Assembly (NCBI RefSeq): GCF_016518545.1
Contig: NZ_JACVTO010000012.1
Location: 1 to 64,000, forward strand
Origin: Pseudomonas sp. S30
GTDB taxonomy: Bacteria; Pseudomonadota; Gammaproteobacteria; Pseudomonadales; Pseudomonadaceae
DNA: 64,000 bases
Reading direction: 5' to 3'
Of the stretch, positions 9,601 through 16,594 are shown in pieces. The position numbers were made by a program, and so were the translations under genes. Below the pieces are notes generated by a model. The model had not been told where the DNA came from. It worked only from the letters and a program-made list of their open reading frames with translations, and searched no databases. Numbering within the stretch: position 1 is the stretch's first letter; each line of letters starts with the position of its first letter.

Positions 9601-9718
9601 AGTGGGGGCGAAGGTGCGCCTGACGCCGCAGACCGACCTGGGGCTGTCGTACCAGGGCCAGTTTGGCACGGACACGCGTTTCCATTCGGTGAACGCGGGC
9701 GTCACGGTACGCTTCTGA
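6635..9718 (+). CDS. Type Va autotransporter with proline-rich linker
   Basis: A 1027-residue secreted surface protein. I start at the ATG at 6635 (GGAG about 6 bp upstream), which gives a clean signal peptide ending near residue 24 (NAHA). The passenger (about 25-575) is a beta-helix-type sequence rich in Gly, Thr, Ser and Asn, with autotransporter-associated strand repeats such as TTLSGDLTGLSGSTVVRGGRLVLAGNV split over residues near 370. Residues about 578-643 are a PPVE/PPVQ repeat array. Residues from about 750 form the 12-stranded beta-barrel domain, ending in the terminal aromatic VTVRF expected for BAM recognition. No protease triad is evident, so an adhesin or biofilm role is more likely than an enzyme. 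The palindrome at 6500 and a terminator at 9754-9798 make it a single-gene transcript. Confidence 0.9.
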   Translation: MNPLFRLSPLTFAITLAVMQNAHAADYTLTSGQETWSSDRVIDGSIQIRPSNGVPATLTINSGADVISQGGRVGGVSSNSADSAAMATVVVEGAGSRWVVPRSNAVLGNTIVIGGSGQGTLNVLNGGEVSVRDLQLSDNGNAGNQFSRANLLVDGQGSKVDTVNVTSGGVFLYDSRITLQNGGQLSSEKVAINSISDLSGAGTRWDNTGTFRNRNDLTVRDGAVLTTDSIALGSANIDRNTVVNVTGEGTRLSTRAMTLGTTTSTTNLVLANGAELSSTEGIDISELTSINSAGRGTLSIGGAAVRNDDLTDIDAITAGTAQAAGRLDPQSAIRFGASGGAVAFNHTDSDLQVSNAISGAGRIYSFSGNTTLSGDLTGLSGSTVVRGGRLVLAGNVDQTNPRGTSLLSVGNGTLVVNGIVGHTDSTGAYSNRAQVLDGGVLAGTGQIGNTQVASGGTLSPGEGALGTLSINGNLEMADGSRYAADIAGDGGADRVNVTGTATLRGTRVDVTTLNEAQSYQNGQTYTLLAAQGGLVDGAAAGTAYAQAFTNSAFLNVSLQRTANELNLTIAQKTTTPEPPVEPPVEPPVQPPVEPPVEPPVQPPVEPPVEPPVQPPVEPPVEPPVQPPVEPPVQPPVEPPVQPPETGGGSGTPGIFQTVALTQNQWNTAGALSVLQQSGDPLRLYNNLLVLDADSARNAIDQLSGDFHSSTGTALITNSQVVSGVLGTRLRGLLDSGTVRMPLGASSFMPTTPEAPGGAWAQTFGNWSRTDGGNGASGLHQKTGGVLVGADGSITPDWRAGVYGGYSRSKFDADDRDAKGNSDNYHLGLYTGAQLDALRLSADVGYTWHKLDSTRNVAFAGFDDHLKGKRDANTLQASGEAAYRIGLGAVALEPFVGVSYVKYDADSFREKGGPAALSVSSEKQDTWFSTVGLRASTHTRVAERDTELYGSLGWRRAYGDLDPRNEQSFAGGPNFEVQGIAQTRNVALTEVGAKVRLTPQTDLGLSYQGQFGTDTRFHSVNAGVTVRF
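8366..8563 (+). repeat. Tandem repeat encoding (PPVE)2PPVQ units
   Basis: About 198 bp encode a run of PPVE and PPVQ tetrapeptides, first as a 12-residue (36-bp) unit PPVEPPVEPPVQ and then as PPVEPPVQ pairs. It links the autotransporter passenger to its barrel. The DNA is degenerate at third positions but repetitive enough to slip in multiples of 12 bp without breaking the frame. Confidence 0.9.
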
Positions 9719-9753
9719 GTCGTCGTGGCGGCCTTTCCAGGTCGCCGCTCAGC

Positions 9754-9798
9754 CGCCCGGGCCCGACGCTGGATGACAGCGCCAGGCCCGGGCGTTTT
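9754..9798 (+). terminator. Rho-independent terminator after the autotransporter
   Basis: The arms CGCCCGGGCC (9754-9763) and GGCCCGGGCG (9785-9794) form a 10-bp stem, with an inner CGCTG/CAGCG pair, followed by TTTT. It ends the autotransporter transcript just before the OmpA-like gene. Confidence 0.85.
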
Positions 9799-9829
9799 CA
9801 TGAAACCGCCCTGCCCCCACGAGTCCCCC

Positions 9830-10813
9830 ATGAAAAAGACCTTGTCCACTGCCCTGGCAGTGACGATCGGCCTGTGCGTGACCATCAGCTGGCTGCCAGA
9901 GGCAACGGCTGATGTCGCCCCCACGGCTACCAAGAACCCGGCACCTTTCGAAGCCGCCAGGCTGCCGGTATCCAGCGTCGCCCTGGGCGCCTTTCCCTAC
10001 CTGTCCCTGCCTGACGGCTACACCACCGGCAGCACACCGGAGGTCATCGACTTCGATGAGATTCCGTTCTGGACCGGCGACCGGCTACAGCCGGTGGAAG
10101 GTCGCGCATGGTCGGCCAACATCACGGCGGCCGAAGGCAGAACCTTCTCTCAGCTGGAATTGACGCGCAATATCGAGGCGCTAGTAAGGGCCATGGACGG
10201 TCAGAAGATCTTCGACGGCAGGTTCGACCAAACCACTCTCCAAGCCCTGGACACCTGGCCACGGGAGTTCACCCAACGCTACAACAGCGGTCTGGGCGAT
10301 GTGTGGAACAACCCGGCGCAGGTCTTCGTGGTCCATCGCGCCGACCGCGACATCTGGATTCACCTGTGCAGCTACGCCTACGGCGCCGGCCTGCTGATCG
10401 CCGAAAGCAAGCCGCTGGACATCACCGCCCGGCTATTGCCGGCCGAACAGCTCAAGGCGCAGATGGACGCCAACGGCAAAGTGTCCTTGAACGTGAACTT
10501 CGCGACCGACCAAACGCAGATCCTGCCGACTTCGCGGCCGCAACTCGATCAGGTCGTGCAGTGGCTGCAGGCCGAGCCGTCGCTGCACTTGCAGATCGAT
10601 GGTTACACCGACGACCAGGGCGATGCAGCCCATAACCAGGCGCTCTCCGAGGGCCGGGCCGGGGCGGTGATGGCGCTGCTGGTGACCCAAGGGATCGAGC
10701 CGGGCAGGCTGTCCTCGGCAGGCCTGGGCGCCGCCAATCCGGTCGCCGACAACGGCTCGCCGGCAGGTCGTGCGCAGAATCGTCGAGTGGAACTGGTCAG
10801 GCGCGCGCCCTGA
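9830..10813 (+). CDS. Secreted OmpA-domain (peptidoglycan-binding) protein
   Basis: A protein of 327 residues. The ATG at 9830 gives the signal peptide MKKTLSTALAVTIGLCVTIS, cleaved near ATA-DVA; an in-frame ATG at 9800 is less likely. There is no lipobox cysteine. The central region has no family I recognise. The C-terminal 110 residues are an OmpA-like peptidoglycan-binding domain: VNFATDQTQILPTSRPQLDQ, IDGYTDDQGDAAHNQALSEGRA and the final AQNRRVELV are the standard signatures. It follows the autotransporter terminator closely and lies directly before the palindromes at 10827-10856. It may anchor or support surface structures of the block; this role is inferred. Confidence 0.85.
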   Translation: MKKTLSTALAVTIGLCVTISWLPEATADVAPTATKNPAPFEAARLPVSSVALGAFPYLSLPDGYTTGSTPEVIDFDEIPFWTGDRLQPVEGRAWSANITAAEGRTFSQLELTRNIEALVRAMDGQKIFDGRFDQTTLQALDTWPREFTQRYNSGLGDVWNNPAQVFVVHRADRDIWIHLCSYAYGAGLLIAESKPLDITARLLPAEQLKAQMDANGKVSLNVNFATDQTQILPTSRPQLDQVVQWLQAEPSLHLQIDGYTDDQGDAAHNQALSEGRAGAVMALLVTQGIEPGRLSSAGLGAANPVADNGSPAGRAQNRRVELVRRAP

Positions 10814-10826
10814 TCTTTCATCGGAC

Positions 10827-10856
10827 TAGCACACCTGTACTAGCCCACGTGCGCTA
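10827..10856. promoter_or_regulatory. Two overlapping palindromic operator candidates, sites 2a and 2b
   Basis: TAGCACACCTGTACTA (10827-10842) and TAGCCCACGTGCGCTA (10841-10856) share two bases, so they are two 16-bp palindromes 14 bp apart. Both match the sites at 6500 and 15747. They lie 74 bp or more before the response regulator ATG at 10930 and just after the OmpA-like gene. Confidence 0.6.
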
Positions 10857-10929
10857 TTTCTAATGCGTATCGAGTCCGACATCATCGACGCCAATCATTA
10901 TTGTGCCGAATGGATTCCACGTCCTCAAA

Positions 10930-11562
10930 ATGACTTGCCGAATTATTGTGGCAGATGAACATCCGCTATATCGCGAGGGGATGATTGGGCTACTCAAATC
11001 CTTGATCCCCGACGCGACCATCGCGCAAGCGGGACACTTCGAACAGGTGCGTTCGCTACTTGAGGACGCGCCGCCGGTGGTGATGTTGATGATCGAACTT
11101 CGCCTGCCCGGGCTAAGTGCCGTCGCCGAACTTTCCAAGTTGCGCCAGTTGCAGGAACGTTCATTGATCGTCATCGTCGTCTCCGCCATCGAAGACCCGG
11201 AGCTGGTCGAACTGATCATGGACACCGGCGTCAACGGTTTCATCGGCAAGAGTTGCTGCGCCGACCAGGTGCGCAAGACCATCAGCGCCATCCGCAAGGG
11301 CCAGGTGGTGGTCAATTGCCAGGCCGTCGAAGTGCAGGCCTGCGAAGCGGACGAGCAGACCGGTCGGCTGACCGCGCGCCAGCGTGAAGTCTGGCAACTG
11401 GTCGCCCAGGGCAAGACCAACAAGGAAATCGCCGCGGCACTGGAGATCTCACCCTACACCGTGCGTATTCACGTCTCGTCTCTGATACGCACGTTGAACG
11501 TGCCCAACCGCGCGGTGGCCGCCGCGCGCTTCGCCGGTCGCTACACCAGCCAGGCGCTGTAG
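10930..11562 (+). CDS. NarL/LuxR-type response regulator with Glu in place of the phosphoacceptor Asp
   Basis: A 210-residue regulator. An N-terminal receiver (about 1-120) is joined to a C-terminal LuxR helix-turn-helix ([25 protein letters not shown], split near residues 148-172). The start at 10930 ([10 protein letters not shown]) matches its paralogue at 14979 (MSCRIIVADD). Aligning the two puts Glu56 (codon GAA, in [10 protein letters not shown]) where the paralogue has Asp56 (SLILDLRFPG). The acidic pair is D9/E10 instead of D9/D10, while the switch Ser (VVSAIED) and the Lys (NGFIGKS) are kept. Without the Asp it cannot be phosphorylated in the normal way, and Glu may mimic the active state. 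It is divergent from the kinase pair downstream and sits behind the tandem palindromes. Confidence 0.9.
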   Translation: MTCRIIVADEHPLYREGMIGLLKSLIPDATIAQAGHFEQVRSLLEDAPPVVMLMIELRLPGLSAVAELSKLRQLQERSLIVIVVSAIEDPELVELIMDTGVNGFIGKSCCADQVRKTISAIRKGQVVVNCQAVEVQACEADEQTGRLTARQREVWQLVAQGKTNKEIAAALEISPYTVRIHVSSLIRTLNVPNRAVAAARFAGRYTSQAL

Positions 11563-11582
11563 CGGGCCGGCCGCTCGCGCCC

Positions 11583-13235
11583 TCAGGCTTCGCAGCGCTC
11601 GCCGGCGATGGCCTTGACCTGCTCCAGCAACACCGCGCGCAGCTCGGGCGGGCGTACCGGCTTGGCCAGTACGGAAATGTTCAGGTCCGCCACCAGCGCG
11701 CGAATGCGTGACATCTCGTGACCGGTCATGATCATCGCCGGCACGTCCCAGCCTCGCTGCCTGCGAATGGCGGCGATGCATTCGGCGCCGGAAATCCGCC
11801 GACCCAGATCGTAGTCGGCGATGATGATGTCGCACTCGGTGACCACGTTCAGCCCGTCGCTGTGTCCCTCGACCTCGCAGCCCCACTTCTCCAGCAGCGC
11901 CGAGGTGGCCATCAGCACACTGGCGTCGTCTTCCACCAGGCACACCCGCAGCCCCTGCAAACGATTCTGGGTGGGGATGGGCCGTGTTTTCTCGATGCCC
12001 GGCGCGGTGCGCACCAGCCCATGAACCGTGGCCCGGGTACCGTGGCCCTCGCGGGAATCCAGCTGCACCTGCAAGTCGATCAGCCGGCCGATGCGCTGGA
12101 CGATGGACAGCCCCAGGCCCAGGCCCTCGACGTCCTTGTCGCGCTCATGGCGCACCCGGTAGAACTCCTTGAACACTTCGGGCAGGTGCTCGCGGGCAAT
12201 GCCGCGGCCCTTGTCGTAGAGCACGATGGCCAGCCCTGTGCCGCGCCGCCGCACGCCGATCAGCACCGGTTGGCCGGCGGCGTACTTGAGGGCGTTGGAC
12301 AGCAGGTTCTGCACCATGGTGGTCAGCAGCCCCGGATTGACGTTCACCCAGTGCCGGCAGGGTCGCAGGCGCAGCTCGACGCCCGCCCAGCGGGCCGCTT
12401 CCTGGTTCTGCTTGACCACATCCTGCAACAGCGCGTTGAGGTTCACGGGCTCGGATTGCGGCTCGAACTGGCCGTTGTCCAGGGTATAGATGTCCAGGAT
12501 GGAGCGGAACAGTTGCGAGACGGTGTGCAGCGAGCGGTCGATGTTGTCCACCAGTCGCAGCTCTTCGCGCCCCAGGTCGGCATCGCGCAGGCAGGCGGTG
12601 AACAGGCCAATAGAGTGGATCGGTTGGCGCAGGTCGTGACTGGCCTGGGCCAGGAAGCGGGACTTTTCCTGGTTGGCGGCCATGGCGTCCTGGGACGCCT
12701 GGCGCGTGCGCTTGAGCAGGATATCGGCGTAGGCCGGCACCACGATGGTGGTGACCATCAACGTCAGGAACATGAAGGGTTGCGAGTGCCAGTAGGGGTC
12801 GAACCAGAACACCAGCACCAGGGTGGCCAGCGCAATGACCGTGGCCCAGGCCAGGTAGCGCGAGCCGAAGCGCATGCCGTTGCCCAGGGTCACCCACAGC
12901 AACGCCGCGTAGATCGGCAACGCCGCCTCGCCCCCCAGCGCCAGGGCGAAGGCGATGCCGGCGTAGTCGTGGAGCATGGACAGCAGCCGTCGCCAGAAGA
13001 AATGCCCCGGCCAGCGCTTGATCGCCAGGCGCAGGAACACCGAGACCACGATGAAGGTGGCGATGTAGGTGACGATCGGCAGGTAGACCACCGCATGGTC
13101 GGCGCTGAGCAGGGCCAACGCCAGGATGTACAGCAGCGCCAGGCTACTGACGATCAGCCTCAGGGTGGCCTGGTCGACCTCGCTTTTCACCTCGGCCATG
13201 TTCAATGCACGGTGTCCCGCGCCAGCGCTGTTCAA
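11583..13235 (-). CDS. Hybrid sensor histidine kinase with C-terminal receiver (copy 1)
   Basis: A protein of about 550 residues. The N-terminal roughly 170 residues contain about six membrane helices and no periplasmic domain, so it senses in or near the membrane. HisKA has the H-box SHDLRQPIHS (H200), followed by a HATPase domain (NLLSNALKYA, YDKGRGIA, GLGLGLSIV) and a receiver (VCLVEDD, IIADYDLG, switch Thr in IMTGHE, Lys in LAKPVRP). I chose the TTG at 13235 because AAGGAGG lies 6-7 bp upstream; an ATG at 13199 lacks a Shine-Dalgarno. It follows copy 2 by about 21 bp and is probably cotranscribed with it. The kinase core is almost identical to copy 2 at DNA level, while the sensor part has diverged. 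Likely partners are the LuxR regulators on either side. Confidence 0.92.
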   Translation of the reverse strand: MNSAGAGHRALNMAEVKSEVDQATLRLIVSSLALLYILALALLSADHAVVYLPIVTYIATFIVVSVFLRLAIKRWPGHFFWRRLLSMLHDYAGIAFALALGGEAALPIYAALLWVTLGNGMRFGSRYLAWATVIALATLVLVFWFDPYWHSQPFMFLTLMVTTIVVPAYADILLKRTRQASQDAMAANQEKSRFLAQASHDLRQPIHSIGLFTACLRDADLGREELRLVDNIDRSLHTVSQLFRSILDIYTLDNGQFEPQSEPVNLNALLQDVVKQNQEAARWAGVELRLRPCRHWVNVNPGLLTTMVQNLLSNALKYAAGQPVLIGVRRRGTGLAIVLYDKGRGIAREHLPEVFKEFYRVRHERDKDVEGLGLGLSIVQRIGRLIDLQVQLDSREGHGTRATVHGLVRTAPGIEKTRPIPTQNRLQGLRVCLVEDDASVLMATSALLEKWGCEVEGHSDGLNVVTECDIIIADYDLGRRISGAECIAAIRRQRGWDVPAMIMTGHEMSRIRALVADLNISVLAKPVRPPELRAVLLEQVKAIAGERCEA

Positions 13236-13256
13236 TGACAACCTCCTTGTTGAATG

Positions 13257-14879
13257 TCAGACCGCCAGGCGGGCCTGCTCCATGGCCTTGACCTGTTCGA
13301 GCAACACCGCGCGCAGTTCGGGCGGGCGCACCGGCTTGGCCAGCACCGAGATGTTCAGGTCGGCCACCAGCGCCCGGATACGCGCCATCTCGTGGCCGGT
13401 CATGATCATCGCCGGCACGTCCCAGCCACGCCGCTGGCGAATGGCCGCGATGCATTCGGAGCCGGAAATCTGCGTGCCTAGATCATAGTCGGCAATGATG
13501 ATGTCGCACTCGGTGATCACGTTCAGCCCATCGCTATGGCCCTCCACTTCGCAGCCCCACTTCTCCAGCAGCGCCGAAGTGGCCATCAGCACACTGGCGT
13601 CGTCCTCCACCAGGCACACACGCAGGCCGTGCAGACGGCTCTGGATCGGCGCGGGACGGGCGACTTCCTGACGCGCGGCGATGACATTCAGGCCGTGAAT
13701 GGTCGCGCAGGTGCCGTGGTCCACGCGCGAGTCCAGGCGCACCTGCAGGTCGAGCAACTGGCCGATGCGCCTGACGATGGACAGCCCCAGGCCCAGGCCC
13801 TCGACGTCCTTGTCGCGCTCATGGCGCACCCGGTAGAACTCCTTGAACACGTCCGCCAGATGCTCGCGGGCAATGCCGCGGCCCTTGTCGTAGAGCACGA
13901 TGGCCAGCCCTGTGCCGCGCCGCCGCACGCCGATCAGCACCGGTTGGCCGGCGGCGTACTTGAGGGCGTTGGACAGCAGGTTCTGCACCATGGTGGTCAG
14001 CAGCCCCGGATTGACGTTCACCCAGTGCCGGCAGGGTCGCAGGCGCAGCTCGACGCCCGCCCAGCGGGCCGCTTCCTGGTTCTGCTTTACCACATCCTGC
14101 AACAGCGCGTCGAGGTTCACGGGCTCGGATTGCGGCTCGAACTGGCCGTTGTCCAGGGTGTAGATGTCCAGAATGGAGCGGAACAGTTGCGAGACGGTGT
14201 GCAGCGAGCGGTCGATGTTGTCCACCAGTCGCAGCTCTTCGCGTCCCAGGTCGGCATCGCGCAGGCAGGCGGTGAACAGGCCGATGGAGTGGATCGGCTG
14301 GCGCAGGTCGTGACTGGCCTGGGCCAGGAAACGGGACTTTTCCTGGTTGGCGGCCATGGCTTCCTGCGACGCGATGCGCGTGCGTTTGAGCAGGATGTGC
14401 GCATAGGCTGGCACCACGATGGTGGTGATCATCAGCATCAGGAACATGTACGGCTGCGAGTGCCAGTATGGGTTGACGTTGAACACGACGACCAGCATCG
14501 ACAGGGCGATCACAGTGGCCCACGCCAGGTACTGCGAGCCGAAGCGCATGCCGTTGCCCAAGGTGACCCACAGGAGTGCGGCGTAGACCGGAAGTGCACC
14601 CTCGCCACCTACGCACAGGGCAAAGCAGATGCCGGCATAGTCGTGGAACATGGCGAACAGACGGCGCCAGAAGAAATGCCCGGGACGGCGCTTGATCAAC
14701 ATGCGCAGCGGCACCGCCACCGTGATGAAGAAGGCCATGTACCAGAGGATCGGCGAATACAGGGCGAAATCGTTCGACGGCAGGCAGGCGACGATGAAGA
14801 TGTACAACGAAGCGCACGTACTGACCGTCAGGCGCAAGGTAGCCTGGTCCAGCTCGCTGTTTTTCTCCGTCATGTTCAT
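13257..14879 (-). CDS. Hybrid sensor histidine kinase with C-terminal receiver (copy 2)
   Basis: A 540-residue paralogue of the adjacent kinase with the same order: membrane sensor region, HisKA (H190 in SHDLRQPIHS), HATPase and receiver (IIADYDLG, LAKPVRP). The start ATG at 14879 has GGAG 7 bp upstream. It is divergent from the response regulator at 14979, with 99 bp between them, and is the first gene of the two-kinase operon. The sensor part differs from copy 1 (for example LPSNDFALYSPILW against LSADHAVVYLPIVT), so the two probably detect different cues and feed the same output. Both carry receivers but no Hpt domain, so final transfer needs a direct kinase-regulator step or a separate Hpt. 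Confidence 0.92.
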   Translation of the reverse strand: MNMTEKNSELDQATLRLTVSTCASLYIFIVACLPSNDFALYSPILWYMAFFITVAVPLRMLIKRRPGHFFWRRLFAMFHDYAGICFALCVGGEGALPVYAALLWVTLGNGMRFGSQYLAWATVIALSMLVVVFNVNPYWHSQPYMFLMLMITTIVVPAYAHILLKRTRIASQEAMAANQEKSRFLAQASHDLRQPIHSIGLFTACLRDADLGREELRLVDNIDRSLHTVSQLFRSILDIYTLDNGQFEPQSEPVNLDALLQDVVKQNQEAARWAGVELRLRPCRHWVNVNPGLLTTMVQNLLSNALKYAAGQPVLIGVRRRGTGLAIVLYDKGRGIAREHLADVFKEFYRVRHERDKDVEGLGLGLSIVRRIGQLLDLQVRLDSRVDHGTCATIHGLNVIAARQEVARPAPIQSRLHGLRVCLVEDDASVLMATSALLEKWGCEVEGHSDGLNVITECDIIIADYDLGTQISGSECIAAIRQRRGWDVPAMIMTGHEMARIRALVADLNISVLAKPVRPPELRAVLLEQVKAMEQARLAV

Positions 14880-14978
14880 GCACCGGCTCCAGCGCGGGTT
14901 CGCGCCTGAAAGTTGGGAAACCCCAGGTAAACGTTTGCGTTACTATGCCCGCATTCGAGCGAGGAATGGATCTGGGAC

Positions 14979-15611
14979 ATGTCGTGCAGAATCATCGTGG
15001 CAGATGACCACCCGCTATTTCGCGAAGGCATGCTGCGCACGCTCGAAAGGCTGCTGCCCACTGCCCAGGTGGAACAGGCAGGCGACCTGGAAGCGGTGCT
15101 GAAACTCGCGCGCCAGGGCGATGAAATCGATTCGCTGATTCTCGACCTGCGTTTTCCCGGCCTCACTTCCCTCTCCGTCATCGGCCAACTTCGCGCAGAA
15201 TTCAAGCGAACCTCCATCATCGTGGTGTCGATGGTCGACGACCTGGATATCATTTCCCAGGTCATCGCCCAGGGCGCCGACGGCTTCATCGGCAAGAACG
15301 TCGATCCCGCGGGTATCGCCGAGGCCATCATGGCCATCCGCGAGGGCGAGGTGGTGGTGCGTTACAACCCGGAAAACCCGGTTCTGGATCCGAGCCTGTC
15401 AGCGCTCACGGTGCGGCAGAAACAGGTGCTCGGGCTGATTGCGGCCGGTAAGACCAACAAGGAAATCGCCAAGGAACTGGGCATATCGCCTTTTACCGTG
15501 CGCATTCACGTGTCCACGCTGCTCAAGGCCCTGGGTGTGCCGACGCGCGCGGCGGCGGCGGCCCAGTTCAGCAACTTCGCGAGCCTGTCGGGTTGGCCGC
15601 AAGAGCACTGA
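14979..15611 (+). CDS. NarL/LuxR-type response regulator with intact receiver
   Basis: A 210-residue regulator with a receiver domain (D9/D10 acidic pair, phosphoacceptor D56 in LILDLRFPG, switch Ser in VVSMVDD, Lys in FIGKN) and a LuxR helix-turn-helix ([26 protein letters not shown] region, about residues 145-170). It is paralogous to the regulator at 10930, but its active site is complete. It is transcribed away from the two hybrid kinases, the most likely cognate phosphodonors. It is a candidate protein for the TAGC palindromes of this block, although that link is inferred. Confidence 0.92.
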   Translation: MSCRIIVADDHPLFREGMLRTLERLLPTAQVEQAGDLEAVLKLARQGDEIDSLILDLRFPGLTSLSVIGQLRAEFKRTSIIVVSMVDDLDIISQVIAQGADGFIGKNVDPAGIAEAIMAIREGEVVVRYNPENPVLDPSLSALTVRQKQVLGLIAAGKTNKEIAKELGISPFTVRIHVSTLLKALGVPTRAAAAAQFSNFASLSGWPQEH

Positions 15612-15930
15612 AGTGCAACGACCGAGCATGCGGAAGTGGCCAAGTTCTCGCCCCACAAGTGCCTATCAGGTGATCGAGCCCGCGCAGTTCGCCGACCGCC
15701 GATGATGGCCGCCGGCAATTATATACAAGCGGCCCTCAAGGGCACTTAGCACATGTGTGCTATAGCCTAACGCGACCGGCGCGAATACCCTTTCCCCGCA
15801 CTTTAAACTCTTGAAATGACTGACCCAGCCGATACTTTGCTATATCGCTGGATGTGCCCCCGTGCGCGTCCCGCTCGATGCCCGTCGACAACTTCAGCTG
15901 GCGCAGTCGCTCTCCTCTACAGGTGATGTC
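15612..15930. other. 319-bp intergenic region with the perfect palindrome and lipoprotein promoter
   Basis: No coding sequence is supported here. The region contains the perfect palindrome at 15747-15762 with a -10-like TGCTATAG overlapping it, AT-rich patches around 15718-15728, and the ribosome binding site AGGTGATG just before the lipoprotein start. No terminator for the regulator at 15611 is obvious. Confidence 0.6.
15747..15762. promoter_or_regulatory. Perfect palindromic operator candidate, site 3 (lipoprotein promoter)
   Basis: TAGCACATGTGTGCTA is a perfect 16-bp inverted repeat and the best copy of the motif seen at 6500 and 10827-10856. Across the four sites, TAGC, CA, G and CTA are invariant. 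It lies 168 bp upstream of the lipoprotein start at 15931. Confidence 0.65.
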
Positions 15931-16434
15931 ATGGCGCATGCAAACATTAAACTCATGAATGTCGGATTCGCCCTGTGCCTGATGACTGGCGCACTCGCCG
16001 GCTGCAATGGCTCGGGCAACATGGACGTGATGAAGTCCTTGAACGCATTCAATTCCGGCTCGCAGAAATATGACGTGGCTTATTTGAAGAGCACCCTGAT
16101 TCCGGGCAAGACCACCAAATACCAAGTGCAGCAATTGTTCGGTGCACCCGCGCAACAGTCCCTGGATTCGACCAGCCGTAGCAATGGTTCCAACTGGACC
16201 TACAGCAAGAGCGAAGAAGGCCTGGACAAGTATATGGCACTGGCTCACAAGTATGTGTCCACCGAAAACAGCTTGAAGATGTACAACGCCACCGCACAGC
16301 TGTCCAAGGCCCAGGGCGTGATGAACGATGTGGGCGGTGTCGCCGGCGTCACCGCACCGAGCGGTCAGCCCCAGGGCTCGCAGTTGATCATCTACTTCAA
16401 GGACGATGTCGTGGATTACTACCGGCTCTACTGA
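15931..16434 (+). CDS. Small lipoprotein with BamE/SmpA-like domain
   Basis: A protein of 167 residues. The start at 15931 has AGGTGATG upstream; an ATG at 15955 is also possible. The signal ends in a lipobox, TGALAGC, so the mature protein starts with a lipidated Cys. The segment LIPGKTTKYQVQQLFGAP matches the hallmark of the SmpA/OmlA/BamE fold (pGmt..qV...lG.P). The rest is Gln/Ser/Asn-rich and ends in DDVVDYYRLY. BamE proteins assist outer-membrane protein assembly; this one is island-borne, so a dedicated role for the autotransporter or the usher is conceivable but unproven. It has the strongest palindrome of the block in its promoter. Confidence 0.75.
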   Translation: MAHANIKLMNVGFALCLMTGALAGCNGSGNMDVMKSLNAFNSGSQKYDVAYLKSTLIPGKTTKYQVQQLFGAPAQQSLDSTSRSNGSNWTYSKSEEGLDKYMALAHKYVSTENSLKMYNATAQLSKAQGVMNDVGGVAGVTAPSGQPQGSQLIIYFKDDVVDYYRLY

Positions 16435-16519
16435 GGCCGCGCGCGGTTCGCCGTCCGTGGCAGGCTGCGCCGGACGCCTGGCACGGGCCGGGCGGTGAAT
16501 GCGGGACCTGGCACGAACT

Positions 16520-16529
16520 GGAATATTCC
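16520..16529. promoter_or_regulatory. GGAATATTCC palindrome upstream of the EAL gene
   Basis: GGAATATTCC lies within ACTGGAATATTCCGG, 65 bp before the EAL start. A near copy lies 77 bp before the fimbrial subunit gene at 17886. The shape recalls the GAATATTC core of RcsB-type boxes. Confidence 0.45.
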
Positions 16530-16594
16530 GGCAACGGCCAGCAGGGGGGCTCGCTACAGTCGACCTCCCGCAACGACCCGCCGGCCTTCCTGCA

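Noticed and set aside
14928-14945. A fifth copy of the TAGC palindrome between the kinase operon and the regulator
   Set aside because: TAAACGTTTGCGTTACTA is 18 bp long and matches only at the ends. It is too far from the consensus to call, though it is in a plausible place.
15747-15762. Sigma54 promoter reading of TAGCAC-N5-TGCTA
   Set aside because: The invariant GG at -24 is AG and the spacing between the G and the GC is one base short. The two-fold symmetry and the repeats elsewhere fit an operator better.
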